From contig NZ_CP043929.1 in NCBI RefSeq assembly GCF_008632455.1, forward strand, positions 3,782,001-3,846,000: a stretch of 64,000 nucleotides of DNA, read 5' to 3'. This stretch comes from Methylomonas rhizoryzae. Lineage in GTDB: Bacteria > Pseudomonadota > Gammaproteobacteria > Methylococcales > Methylomonadaceae. The notes under the pieces are model-generated. The model saw only the letters and a program-made list of their open reading frames with translations, was not told where the DNA came from and ran no database searches. Below, piece after piece: positions 49,001-56,572 of this stretch. The number at the start of each line of letters is the position of its first letter. Position 1 is the first letter of the stretch. The position numbers and the translations under genes were made by a program.

Positions 49001-50696
49001 TGACCAAGCCGTCCGCCACGCTGTCGCTGTGTTCGAACGTTTCGGTACCGACCAACAAACCCAGATCGGTCAATTGGCTTTCCGCCGCGGCGCGGGTTTG
49101 TCCGACCAGATTCGGCACGGTCACCACCGCACCGCCGGTCGCGGTTATCCGCGCCGTGGCCGGATCGCTGTCCGCCAAACCGTCGTTGACGATCAATTGC
49201 GCGATGTAATCGCCCGGCAAATCCGGCACAAAGCGGGCAACCGCCGCCGACGCGTCGTCGAAACCGGTCGCGCTGCTGTCGGGCTGATGGGTGAACGACC
49301 AGCGGTAAGCCGGCGTCGAGTTTTGTCCGAACTGGCTGTCCTCTCCGCTCAGTTCTACGCTATCGCCTATGGTGGCGTTTTGTTGTTGCGGATCGATGAC
49401 CGCGGTCGGCCTGAGCGACCCGGTAGTGATTTCGACGATGTCCGGTTTGCTGCTGCCGTAGGTATTGCTGACCGTCAGCTGTATCCGATAGGTGCCGGGC
49501 TTGCTCAGTTTCAAGCTAGGAGTAGCCGATCTGTCGTTTTTCAACCGATCGCGGCTGCCGTTAGGTTGGCTGAGCAGTTTCCATTGGTAACTGAGCGCTA
49601 CCCCTGTGGACGCGCTGCCGTCCAAGGTCACCGTGGACTTGACGGCGTGGGCCTGATCGACGCCGGCGTTGGCCACAGGCCTGGGATCGCCTGTGGTAAT
49701 CACCACGGTATCGGCGGCGCTGTCGGCGTGGCCGTCGTTGACCGACAGCGTCAAACGGTAATCGCCGTCAAGATCGATGGGACCTAGGGTAGGGTTAAAC
49801 AGGGCAACGTCGGATAACGCAGCCGCGCTGTTGGCAGGTTTTTGCGCCAGGGTCCAGCTATAGCTGAGCATATCGCCGTCGCGGTCGCTGGATTGCGACC
49901 CATCCAAACTAACCTGAACGTCGGCTCCCGCCGCTACTTGCTGATCGCTGCCGGCGTTGGCTACCGGTGCGTAGTTCCAGGAGAATTGGGTCAGAAAATC
50001 TTTGGATTTGAATTTCACCGAACGCGGGTAGCGCACCGTGATTCTGTCGTTGCTGATAGCTTTTTCGCCTGGCGCCAAATCGGTAAAGCTCAGGCTGTTG
50101 CCGTCAGGAAAAGTCAGGCGGCTGTCCGCGACATTCACGGTCACGCTTTGCAGGTCGTTCGCTTCCAAATTGACCAATTTGGCGGTATAGATTTCCTCAA
50201 CTTCGTTCGACGCTTTCAACAGCTTGCGTTTGACGCGCAGCCAGCGTAGCACTTGAACTTTTGGTTCGATCAGCTCGAAGTCCGGACCTGATAGCGTCCA
50301 AACCAGCGCTTTCAATTTGGGCGGTTTTTTGCTGCGCAGTTTGAAGGTATTGCTGCTGGCGACTTGGCCGCCGGCGTTAACCGCAGGGAAAGTCAGACTG
50401 CCGGTCAGCATGGTCACGTTGGCCGGCGGACTGCTGAGGACGGCGCTCGCTTCGCTCAAATCCACGACGCTCTGATTGAGCAAATAGGCCCGATACTCGT
50501 ATTCGGTTTCGTTGCCGGATTTGGTCTTGGTCAGCAATTGATATTTGGCCAAGCTCAATTGCCCCGAGAATAAGGTTTCGGCGGCGACGGAATTTGCGTG
50601 GTGACAGGTCAATAAAATCAGACACAACAGCTGCAGCCCGATTCGGTAACACAATGCCCAACGCACTGCAATCCGGCCTTGAACGAGTTTCCTCAT
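43002..50696 (-). CDS. Giant exported RHS/YD-repeat protein with PKD, PASTA and NHL domains
   Basis: 2564 residues from the ATG at 50696, chosen because GGAGG lies 4 bp upstream. In order: a Sec signal peptide (LQLLCLILLTCHHANSVAA); a DUF11-like region; three PKD-type domains (about residues 240-520, for example PVANAGSDQQVAAGADVQVS); a PASTA-like domain (VPNLVGQTRAAAESQLTDLG); a carboxypeptidase-regulatory-like domain (SGRVLNKAGEALEGVTISI). Six NHL repeats follow (about 1160-1490, for example GIAVHPDGSVYVADTENGRI), then many YD repeats, and the RHS core end RFGARDYDPSYGRWLAKDP near residue 2345. The 180 residues after GLWAGVDDA differ from the core; toward the end they hold a FSNGQIS...LKMFGGRAVDTAVVPG segment found in other RHS tails. 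RHS cores encapsulate a C-terminal effector; here its activity is unknown. Confidence 0.9.
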   Translation of the reverse strand: MRKLVQGRIAVRWALCYRIGLQLLCLILLTCHHANSVAAETLFSGQLSLAKYQLLTKTKSGNETEYEYRAYLLNQSVVDLSEASAVLSSPPANVTMLTGSLTFPAVNAGGQVASSNTFKLRSKKPPKLKALVWTLSGPDFELIEPKVQVLRWLRVKRKLLKASNEVEEIYTAKLVNLEANDLQSVTVNVADSRLTFPDGNSLSFTDLAPGEKAISNDRITVRYPRSVKFKSKDFLTQFSWNYAPVANAGSDQQVAAGADVQVSLDGSQSSDRDGDMLSYSWTLAQKPANSAAALSDVALFNPTLGPIDLDGDYRLTLSVNDGHADSAADTVVITTGDPRPVANAGVDQAHAVKSTVTLDGSASTGVALSYQWKLLSQPNGSRDRLKNDRSATPSLKLSKPGTYRIQLTVSNTYGSSKPDIVEITTGSLRPTAVIDPQQQNATIGDSVELSGEDSQFGQNSTPAYRWSFTHQPDSSATGFDDASAAVARFVPDLPGDYIAQLIVNDGLADSDPATARITATGGAVVTVPNLVGQTRAAAESQLTDLGLLVGTETFEHSDSVADGLVINQTPAADSVSVTGNSVELTISLGPDAGLPPNPDTVATKVETVVASNTFQTSQFLYSGDNPVQTGVEDNAIAATRAAVISGRVLNKAGEALEGVTISILDHAELGQTQSRSDGRFDMAVNGGGALALTYVKTGYLPGQRSVDVPWQTGVTVEDVTLVAQDNKVSSVDLTDTEEAIQVAQSSAVSDKDGTRQATLMIPQGTQAHIFNEDGSTQTVNSLNLRLTEYTAGDNGEASMPGALPATSAYTYAFEMKADEADVKIDGKDVMFDSPVPFYIDNFLDFPVGSIVPVGYYNKDKGVWVPSQNGKVIKILTITDGKANLDTDGDQQADDAATLAALNITDAERQKLANLYPDGNRSLWRVQVTHLSTWDCNWPYRMPDDAEQPQNPPPDNPDGDKPDDPCKTGGSIIECENQILGESIPLTGTTMSLQYASDRVPGRQQANTLNIPLSGATVPASLKRIDLEIYLAGRKFEHSAEGKPNQKYTFTWDGKDGYGRKLSGAQKAKIRIGFAYDPVYSTPAELQAAFARFTGVPLEGSRARNEVRIWQEMEVEIGAWDYQSQGMGGWSLSGVHVYDPNGKVLYLGNGNRAGSKQTFQSLISTLAGTGSAGLAGDGGQAKQARLNSPAGIAVHPDGSVYVADTENGRIRRIATDGSISTFAGTTPGFSGDGGQAAQAQLNKPESLAFALDGSLYVADSGNSRIRRIAPNGVISTVVGTGTPGFSGDNGPATEAKISYPKSLVVAQDGNLYFSDVANHRIRQVGTDGLISTIVGNGQAGFGGDGGSALQAKVAYPEGMAITGNGVIYVADSGNHRIRRISPDGVISTFAGSTAGFSGDGGQAKQARLYYPSNIALGRDGSLFVSDSGNDRIRRISPDGLISTIVGNGQRGFAGDNGPAAQAVVNYPGGMAVGADGRLYVSDNQNHRVRRISQSLDGFTNSDIYVASSDGSVLYRFDAFGRHLSTLDALSASVLLSMGYDSAGRLISVADANGNVTSLERNSAGNVVSITAPFGQKTSLSYDSNGYLAKVSNPAEENYQMAYGNGGLLTEFTNPRGFTSTMSYDDKGRLLKDQNAAGGSQTLARTELDNGFTVVRTTAMNRSTTYKLENSDTGEQVRNIISSDGTEMQTVNSADGTVITSTADGTISSVLQGPDPRFAMQVPIVKSATVSTGGLTSTMSTERSVVLSDANNPLSLTSMIDKLTVNGNVFTSTYTVANKTFATTSAENRQAKVLVDALGRTVESQLTGLLPVSYAYDDFGRLAAVSQGSDDAERKVVYTYNDDGYLASITDPLARKVSYSYDVVGRVVKQTLPDGRDVQFEYDENGNLTALTPPGRPAHVFSYTNVDLNDEYTPPDLGDGDESTVYAFNLDRQLTKITRPDGKTVDYAYDAAGRLSTLTVPTGSFRFTFATTTGQLTSILAPDNGKLEYGYQGALVTNVASSGNVAGTVEYGYDNNFRLANVSVNGANSVEYAYDKDGLLIQVGQMELNRSSQNGLLSGTALGDVVDNYGFNEFGELANYEAKFGNTPLLAQEYTRDKLGRITQKKETVGVVTHTFDYSYDTAGRLVSVKKDAVEVSAYTYDSNGNRTSSKLGGTVATGTYDDQDRLLSYAGASYTYSPNGELSSKTVGTAVTSYTYDVLGNLKQVDLAGGAKIEYLTDGQNRRIGKKVDGVLTQAYLWQDPLKPIAELDANGNIVSRFVYAFGVNTPDYMTKGGATYRFVKDHLGSPRMVIDIATGNVAQELEYDEYGKVTKDTNPGFQPFGFAGGLYDKDTALVRFGARDYDPSYGRWLAKDPVLFAGFDSNVYGYVYNNPIVFRDSLGLWAGVDDAIFAGGGALAGLIGQGFSDLLSGQMSGWEDYAGSAIGGAAFGEALLYTGPIAAGAIGGAVTNATKQGLKNLTGKQCGFNFVSFAADTGVGAATGLIPGVRVPGVTAGRGSWNAVYKQMATKFSNGQISNVSTRTALKMFGGRAVDTAVVPGVAAGSMAGTFAEPLVPGYSDAKPCDCP

Positions 50697-51139
50697 GTAT
50701 CCTCCAAACATCTCGATTAGTTCCGCTGCTTGTCAAAAAAACCATAACCCATCAGCTACCGCGCTAGTATCACCGAATTGAAACCGGTATAACAGGATAG
50801 TTACAGTGTGCGGTAATTCGCAAAATGGCCGCAAAGTACGAAATTTGACCGGTACGCGTCAAGTGCATTTTTGAAAAAGACTCGGTAAGACTGCCCACAA
50901 GGCTAGCATCCATTACAGTCTGCAAGACTAGTAACCCAACCTATTCATTACACCATACGGCGACTGTACGACGCTTGCTTTTTGCCGATGCGTTGGTGGC
51001 CCTGTGCCCGAGCCGGGCGCATACCGGTGAGACACGAGCGGACCGGTTGCGCGACTCGGGTCGCTGCTACCGGAATGACTATGGATCCGGGCTTTGAATG
51101 CTCGGACCGTCCGAACTGAGCTTGCCGAAGCAGCGCCGG

Positions 51140-51165
51140 CCGTTCGTCAGGCTCACGGCGAACGG
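51140..51165. repeat. REP-like inverted repeat
   Basis: CCGTTCG and CGAACGG flank a 12-nt centre (TCAGGCTCACGG) within a longer stretch (about 51070-51170). This resembles the widespread proteobacterial element based on TTCG-AGGCTCA-GGCGAACGG. Confidence 0.55.
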
Positions 51166-51211
51166 CTGCTAAATCCTCACAGGCCCGAATCAATAAATAG
51201 TTTCAAATAAA

Positions 51212-51235
51212 AAAGGGACGCGGCTGCGTCCCTTT
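51212..51235 (-). terminator. Intrinsic terminator of the multihaem cytochrome gene
   Basis: A perfect 10-bp stem (AAAGGGACGC / GCGTCCCTTT) with loop GGCT is followed on the minus strand by TTTATTTG after the A-rich end of the stem. It lies 15 bp after the stop codon. Confidence 0.88.
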
Positions 51236-51250
51236 GCCGATTGATCCGGC

Positions 51251-54200
51251 TTAGCGTTCCGAGCCCATGCCGCCGGATTCGGCGGCAACTCCGGAAACTA
51301 CCGTAGTGGTTTGCCCAGCCGTATTCGAACCTAAGTTCACAGCCATGTGATCTTGGCTGGGAAAGCTTTTTTCCAGGCTGTGGCACAAATCGCAACCTAT
51401 CGGCGTGTTGGCTTTGACCTGAACCTTGGCTTTAACGCCGCTGGCCTTAGCGTTAACAAACACCCGGTCTACTGGCGTTTTGGACAAGCGGGTGCCCTTG
51501 TGATCCGCACCGTGGCAGGCCGCGCATTGGTCTTCGCCTTTGCCGCCCGTTAGTTTGGCGTAGTGGTTGTGCCATCCGCCATTGCTGCCGTCTCCGGCGG
51601 TTTGCCACCAGAAAGGGTCGTTGACGGGGTGCATGTTGTGCGGCCCTCCCAAAATGCCTTCCTTACTGTTGCCGCTGTAGATACCGCCGTCGAGGTCGGT
51701 TTGGATTTTGAAAGCATCCGCGGTATGGCAAACGTTGCACTCCAGGATGGTGCCGGTATGCCCTTGTAATTGTAACGCCGTGACATTGTCGTTCGCCTTG
51801 GGATCGCGATTCGGCCAAATGGCGTGAGCCGCGCCGTGACAGGCGGCACAGGCAACGTTACCGTGGCTGTCTTTCCCTTCGCGAAACACCGCCGCGTCTA
51901 TGCTTAATGGCTCGTCGAAACTCTCGAAGGTTTGCGCGACAAAGTTATAAGGTTTTGTCGCACTGATGGTCAGCGTCTTTTGTACCCGCGGCACCACGGC
52001 AAACCGGGCTTGATCGGGATCGGTCAAATCCGGCTTGCGGCTGATTTGCGCCGGTTGCAGCGGATCGAACGCGGTCTTCAGCACGGCGTCCGCGCCTAGG
52101 CCGGTATGACAGGCGCCGCAATCGGGTTGATCGAACCACGAGGTACGGAACAAATCGTGTTTTTGCCCGCTGGTGTCGGTTGCGCTGGAAGGATCGCGCA
52201 CGCCCGGACTACCGTCGGTTTTGGTAAACGCCCCGCCCATGGCCAACATATCCCCGTGACAGTCGTAACAGCTTACGCCCGCGGTAAACATGCGATCCCG
52301 GTAGTGTTGTTCCCGCTTGCCGCCGTGACACTTCAGGCAGTTTTCTTCCATGGGCAGCTGCTTCCCGGATTCGTCGAAGATGGGGAATAAGGTATCGGGA
52401 TTCAAATTGGCATTGGCCGTGCGTTGCTTATCGCCGCTACGCCAATCGAAGCGCTGGTACATGCCGTTTTCCTTGCGTTTGATGCCGTCTTTAGCTGCAT
52501 TCCACATCAGCTCGCCGTGAAAACGGTGCATGCTGACCGAAAAATCCGGGTAGTAGGCCGGATCGTCGATATTGTTACGGCCGCCGTCATACCAAGCCAA
52601 GCCGAAATTGTCCGCTTGATACGGTGAAAAATGGCAGCCCATGCAGTTCATCGGCCGGTCGCCGTTGACTTTGCCGCTCGTCGAGTTGATGGTGCCGTGC
52701 TGCATGCTGGTCAGCATGTAAAAGCCGTCGTAAAACTCGTGCAAACTCTCGGCATTCATAGACGCCGCATATTCTTCGTCGAACAAATTGCCGGGCGTGC
52801 CGCCGATATCCGCGACGCTGAACAATCTCGGCTTCTCTTCGCAGGCAGGATAAGGAGCGCGGTTGTTGGCCACCCGGCGAGCGTCCGAAACCAAACCGAA
52901 GGCGCTGCCGCGGCAGGCGGCCTTTGTATGCGGAGGATTTTCCGGCGCGGCGATGCCGCCCTTGCCGTGACATTCGCGGCAGTGAAAATCCCTGCCGGCG
53001 GATAGCACGCCGTCGGTTTTCGCCAAAGTCGTGCCGTTGTTATCGACGGCCTCCACCCGCAACAGGTTAAACGGATTAACCCGGCCTTGGTCGTCTATGC
53101 CGGTGATCGGAATTTGTTGCGCCTTCCACCATTCGTCGCCGCCGGCCTCGAACTGGCCGGTCGCTGTGTTCCAAACCGGCGGATTGAAGCCCGAAAACGC
53201 TTGAGCCTGATTGACTTGATAAGGTTGATCCTTACCGGGCATGTAACGGCCGTGATCGCTATTGTTAGGGTCGTTGACCAGGGTGCGCACCCCGTTGTTG
53301 TCGTAGGCGCGCACCGCCCCTTCGTCGAAGTCCGGCGCCACCCCGCGTACCGACAGGGTTTTGCCGGCGTCGGCGGGATCGGGGATTCTGAAGGTAAAGT
53401 ATTTGTCCATGATCCACGGCGTTTTGCGGTAAGCGCTTTCGTCGACTGCGTAGGTAACGGGATTGCCGTCCTTATCCAACAAGCCGTCGATAATGCTGTA
53501 AGCCGCCGTACCCGGCTCGCGGCTGCGGTCGGTGGCTACATTCCAAATGTCGGTTTTTTGTATGCTGGCGCCGAGCAAATCGTTGTCGTCGGTGACCGGA
53601 TAATTTCGGCTGGTCGTGTTGATCGAATAACGCCCTACCGGATCTTGCGGATTGGAGGCCGCCGCATAACGCAGTTCCACCGCATCCTTGCCTAATGACT
53701 CGGGTTTAAGCGCTTTTTTGTAAGCGTAGGCATTCATCGAGGTCACCAAAGGGTTGTACGGCATATAAGCATTGCGTATCGACTTGATGTCGCTGTCGTG
53801 GCTCATGCTCCATTGTTCGAACGGAATCACTACCACGTCGTCTCCGGCACCGTCCAGCTCGCTGCCTCGCAGCGGTGCCGTTTTAGCCGAAGCGGCGGCC
53901 ATGGCGATAACGGAATCCGGCGGGTTCGGCGGTTCGCCGACCTTGACCGTGATGGCGGCTTCGCAGCGGCGGCCGGCCGCATCGGTAGCGGCAAAACGCG
54001 CCCGGTAATAACTGTTATCCCGCACGAACGTCACGTTGGCGGACGCGGTATCCGGGTGACCGTCGCGATAAAAAAGCCCGTTTCCCCGCTCCATGGTCTC
54101 GCCGACCGCACCGCCGGAAAAATCCCATTCATAGCTGAGCGGAGCCGCTTTTTTATTTTTTAATTTGGCGCTGCCGACGAAGTTAACTAACTGGCCGGCC

Positions 54201-54670
54201 GTATAACTGGCGAATTCGCCGCCTTTCGGCAGGCTAGGCGTGACGATTTTGCAAACCGGAGTTAAACCGCAGTCTTTAGGAGCACCGGCGACTTTCTTAC
54301 TGGCGCTGAGCTCCGCGCCGACCACGGTAACCGTGCAGGGCTTGTCCGCCAACTGTTGCTTGGGCACGCTAAAACTGAATTTTTGCTTGCGGCTTTTGCC
54401 GTCGGTAGCCAAGGAAAACAGCGACGAGCCGCTGCCGTCGCCCAGCGCTCCGCCCTCACCGTGCAACAGCTGTAGCTCGCTATCTTGCGGCATGCTGTCG
54501 CCCTTACCCAAGCTGAATTGGCCTTTCACCGTCAAGCTGCCGGTTTTTTTACTGATGACGGCACTGCTGACGGTCAACTTAGGGGTGGCCTGAATGCCGG
54601 CGCAAAACAGTAATAGGTTTAAAAATATGAAAGCCCTGCCTAAAAGCCAGCGTGCTGATTTATCCCTCAT
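51251..54670 (-). CDS. Large exported nine-haem cytochrome c with Ig/PKD-like N-terminus (1139 residues)
   Basis: A Sec signal peptide (FIFLNLLLFCAGIQA) is followed by an Ig-like and a PKD-like domain (to about residue 245). The rest carries nine CXXCH haem motifs: CRECH near residue 563, CMGCH 675, CLKCH 778, CYDCH 800, CGACH 850, CAACH 940, CNVCH 977, CAACH 1049 and CDLCH 1092. Haem attachment would need the ccm system present in this window. Multihaem cytochromes of this size usually move electrons across the periplasm or to extracellular acceptors; which applies here is unknown. GAGG lies just upstream of the ATG. No porin or partner cytochrome gene is adjacent. Confidence 0.92.
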   Translation of the reverse strand: MRDKSARWLLGRAFIFLNLLLFCAGIQATPKLTVSSAVISKKTGSLTVKGQFSLGKGDSMPQDSELQLLHGEGGALGDGSGSSLFSLATDGKSRKQKFSFSVPKQQLADKPCTVTVVGAELSASKKVAGAPKDCGLTPVCKIVTPSLPKGGEFASYTAGQLVNFVGSAKLKNKKAAPLSYEWDFSGGAVGETMERGNGLFYRDGHPDTASANVTFVRDNSYYRARFAATDAAGRRCEAAITVKVGEPPNPPDSVIAMAAASAKTAPLRGSELDGAGDDVVVIPFEQWSMSHDSDIKSIRNAYMPYNPLVTSMNAYAYKKALKPESLGKDAVELRYAAASNPQDPVGRYSINTTSRNYPVTDDNDLLGASIQKTDIWNVATDRSREPGTAAYSIIDGLLDKDGNPVTYAVDESAYRKTPWIMDKYFTFRIPDPADAGKTLSVRGVAPDFDEGAVRAYDNNGVRTLVNDPNNSDHGRYMPGKDQPYQVNQAQAFSGFNPPVWNTATGQFEAGGDEWWKAQQIPITGIDDQGRVNPFNLLRVEAVDNNGTTLAKTDGVLSAGRDFHCRECHGKGGIAAPENPPHTKAACRGSAFGLVSDARRVANNRAPYPACEEKPRLFSVADIGGTPGNLFDEEYAASMNAESLHEFYDGFYMLTSMQHGTINSTSGKVNGDRPMNCMGCHFSPYQADNFGLAWYDGGRNNIDDPAYYPDFSVSMHRFHGELMWNAAKDGIKRKENGMYQRFDWRSGDKQRTANANLNPDTLFPIFDESGKQLPMEENCLKCHGGKREQHYRDRMFTAGVSCYDCHGDMLAMGGAFTKTDGSPGVRDPSSATDTSGQKHDLFRTSWFDQPDCGACHTGLGADAVLKTAFDPLQPAQISRKPDLTDPDQARFAVVPRVQKTLTISATKPYNFVAQTFESFDEPLSIDAAVFREGKDSHGNVACAACHGAAHAIWPNRDPKANDNVTALQLQGHTGTILECNVCHTADAFKIQTDLDGGIYSGNSKEGILGGPHNMHPVNDPFWWQTAGDGSNGGWHNHYAKLTGGKGEDQCAACHGADHKGTRLSKTPVDRVFVNAKASGVKAKVQVKANTPIGCDLCHSLEKSFPSQDHMAVNLGSNTAGQTTTVVSGVAAESGGMGSER

Positions 54671-55369
54671 GAGTCCTCACCTGATGAATGTATTGTGCTT
54701 GGCTCGGATTTCTTGCGAAACCAAGGCCGTTACGCTCGTAAAACGGCTGGTGCTAGGTTGAGCGAGCACAGGCTGACAGGCAATACTCGGGCCATGCCCG
54801 GCTTACCTTCATCAGGCGGACAACCAATGATGCGATTATCGGGATTGCCCCACCGAAAATGCAGGGCGGGCGCGGCTTCTTGCGCTCTCGCGCATCGGCG
54901 GCGGCTGTTGACATGTCGCGCCTGCCGCTAGGCTATACCCGGCTTGAGCCGGCAAATTGCGGGAAATGCCGATGTTTGCCGAAACAAATCGGCCATATCA
55001 CGCAACGGGCACAACAATAGAAACAGTCTGCAATTAGCAGCACTATATGAAGAAAAGGTTATTTGCATTCTAGGGCTGGAATTCAAATCGGTTCCTGCTC
55101 ATATTCACCTCTAAGGACAGTATAAACAGTGTCTTTCGAAGTGCCCGGGATGATTAAATCATTTCACACCGCTGACGTTTAACAGATCGGCGGTTAATGC
55201 TGGCAGTTCTATGCGGTTTGTGGCACGATTCATCCGAGTATCCTTTCTGGGCTTTTTGGTAATCATGCAACCAATATCATGTCCGAATTCATAAAAAATT
55301 TACCATATAAATCAAATGTCTGAATAATATATTTAACCTAAAAACTCTAGTTAAGCCGTTAGAAATGTT
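54671..55369. other. Divergent intergenic region, no gene recognised
   Basis: About 700 bp between the cytochrome gene and the plus-strand lipoprotein gene. It must hold both promoters. The right half (about 55020-55369) becomes clearly AT-rich, including the dyad ATGATTAAATCAT near 55152. A plus-strand open frame at 54695-54931 has no recognisable domain and is rejected. Confidence 0.5.
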
Positions 55370-56206
55370 ATGAATATAGTTATTTGGTTTTTGATGACAG
55401 TCCTGATTGTTGCCGATCTTGGATGCGCGCGCAGACCTTCCCTGCCGAATCAAACAGCCATTCCGACCAGTCAGGCATTACCCGTGGATGGCGTATGGCG
55501 ACTATCCAGCGGTAACACCGGCTTCATGTTTCGCATCGACAAAGGCCGTATGTTTTTCTTGGAAAAACAAAAACCATTGCCGAAAAACAGTCCGCTCATC
55601 ATCAAAACAATCACCAAGAACGCCAAAACTCCCTCTGCAGCCGATTTGAGCCGGCAACCGGGTGATGTAATCGTCCAGGACATCCAAAAAACCTCCAATC
55701 CGTTGATTTACGCCTGCCAAGCTTTTTTTTACGACGTCAAAAGGCGTCTTTTAATTTTGACTGCCGCTGAAATCCAGATTAGCTCCAGTACAACGCTTGT
55801 TTTGAAAATTCCTCCCAACCCAGCCGCCGGACTATTGGAGGAGATACAGGACAGTTTTTTGCGGGAAACACTGGATAATCAAACCCTATTCGATCATGCC
55901 TTGCTGCCCGACAATAGAGTTGTTCGACCCACCGGCCCGGAGCCACGATCCGCAGCGTCGAACTCGAACAGGAAAGTCATTTCGATTCCAATGGATAAAA
56001 TGGAATCGAATGGTCAATTGTCGAAATCGGCCAAGAACTTCATAGCACAGACCGTGAAAGACGCACAATCGGTGAATGGCTGGGTCACCATCAAAATACC
56101 GCCCAATGCGCCGGACGCAGTAACGAGCGGTTTGATGGATATGCCACTGGATACCCAGGTCGACCCCCGTATCAGCTTCTATGAAATGATCATTGTCAAA
56201 CCTTGA
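55370..56206 (+). CDS. Lipoprotein of unknown function upstream of the kinase gene
   Basis: A 278-residue protein. The N-terminus is a short hydrophobic segment ending in the lipobox ADLGC (C near residue 19). The body starts VDGVWRLSSGNTGFMFRIDKG, which suggests a small beta-barrel or lipocalin-like fold. It ends with a region (SKSAKNFIAQTVKDAQSVNG) before SFYEMIIVKP. I recognise no family. The ribosome-binding site is weak. It lies 366 bp before a Ser/Thr kinase gene on the same strand and may be functionally linked. Confidence 0.75.
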   Translation: MNIVIWFLMTVLIVADLGCARRPSLPNQTAIPTSQALPVDGVWRLSSGNTGFMFRIDKGRMFFLEKQKPLPKNSPLIIKTITKNAKTPSAADLSRQPGDVIVQDIQKTSNPLIYACQAFFYDVKRRLLILTAAEIQISSSTTLVLKIPPNPAAGLLEEIQDSFLRETLDNQTLFDHALLPDNRVVRPTGPEPRSAASNSNRKVISIPMDKMESNGQLSKSAKNFIAQTVKDAQSVNGWVTIKIPPNAPDAVTSGLMDMPLDTQVDPRISFYEMIIVKP

Positions 56207-56572
56207 AACACGGAGCATCCGGCGGCATCACCTAAAGTCGGGTGGAAATCAAATCACAGGGCTCATTGAATCAATCCGGAAAATAGCGAATGCCTCCCCA
56301 GTCGAAGGCACTCAAATGCTTTGGACTGGGAGCTTACTCCTAATAGGGGCAAAGCCGGTTAGCTACTTGCTCCGCGCCGATGCCCTGTTATCTGTGCCGA
56401 ATCGGGACTTCGCCGCCAATTTGCAATCTCATCGTTTGTCTCAGGCCCGCCGGAAGTAGTGGCTTGCGCGAAAACGCAGGCGGATGCGGCAATGATTCCG
56501 TAATTCTGTTGGCGATCCGCGAGAAACAACCGGTCACCATAGTGCCAACTACTAAAACTTAGGCTGACAGCC
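56207..56572. other. Intergenic region before the kinase gene
   Basis: About 366 bp. Short open frames exist on both strands (56359-56574 minus, 56380-56562 plus), but none shows a domain, signal or ribosome-binding site that I trust. The kinase promoter is presumably near the right end. Confidence 0.45.

Larger units (their letters stand above)
50712..51250. other. Intergenic region upstream of the RHS gene
   Basis: About 540 bp with no gene recognised. It holds the cytochrome terminator at 51212-51235, an inverted-repeat element near 51140-51165, and the presumed RHS promoter region nearer 50720-50850. A minus-strand open frame (50948-51193) covers the repeat element and is rejected. Confidence 0.5.

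Noticed and set aside
43002..50696. Assignment of the RHS protein to a type VI secretion cargo
   Set aside because: It has a Sec signal peptide and no PAAR domain, and no VgrG or other type VI gene lies nearby.
50948..51193. An 81-codon minus-strand frame before the RHS gene
   Set aside because: It spans a REP-like interspersed element and encodes a sequence typical of such repeats.
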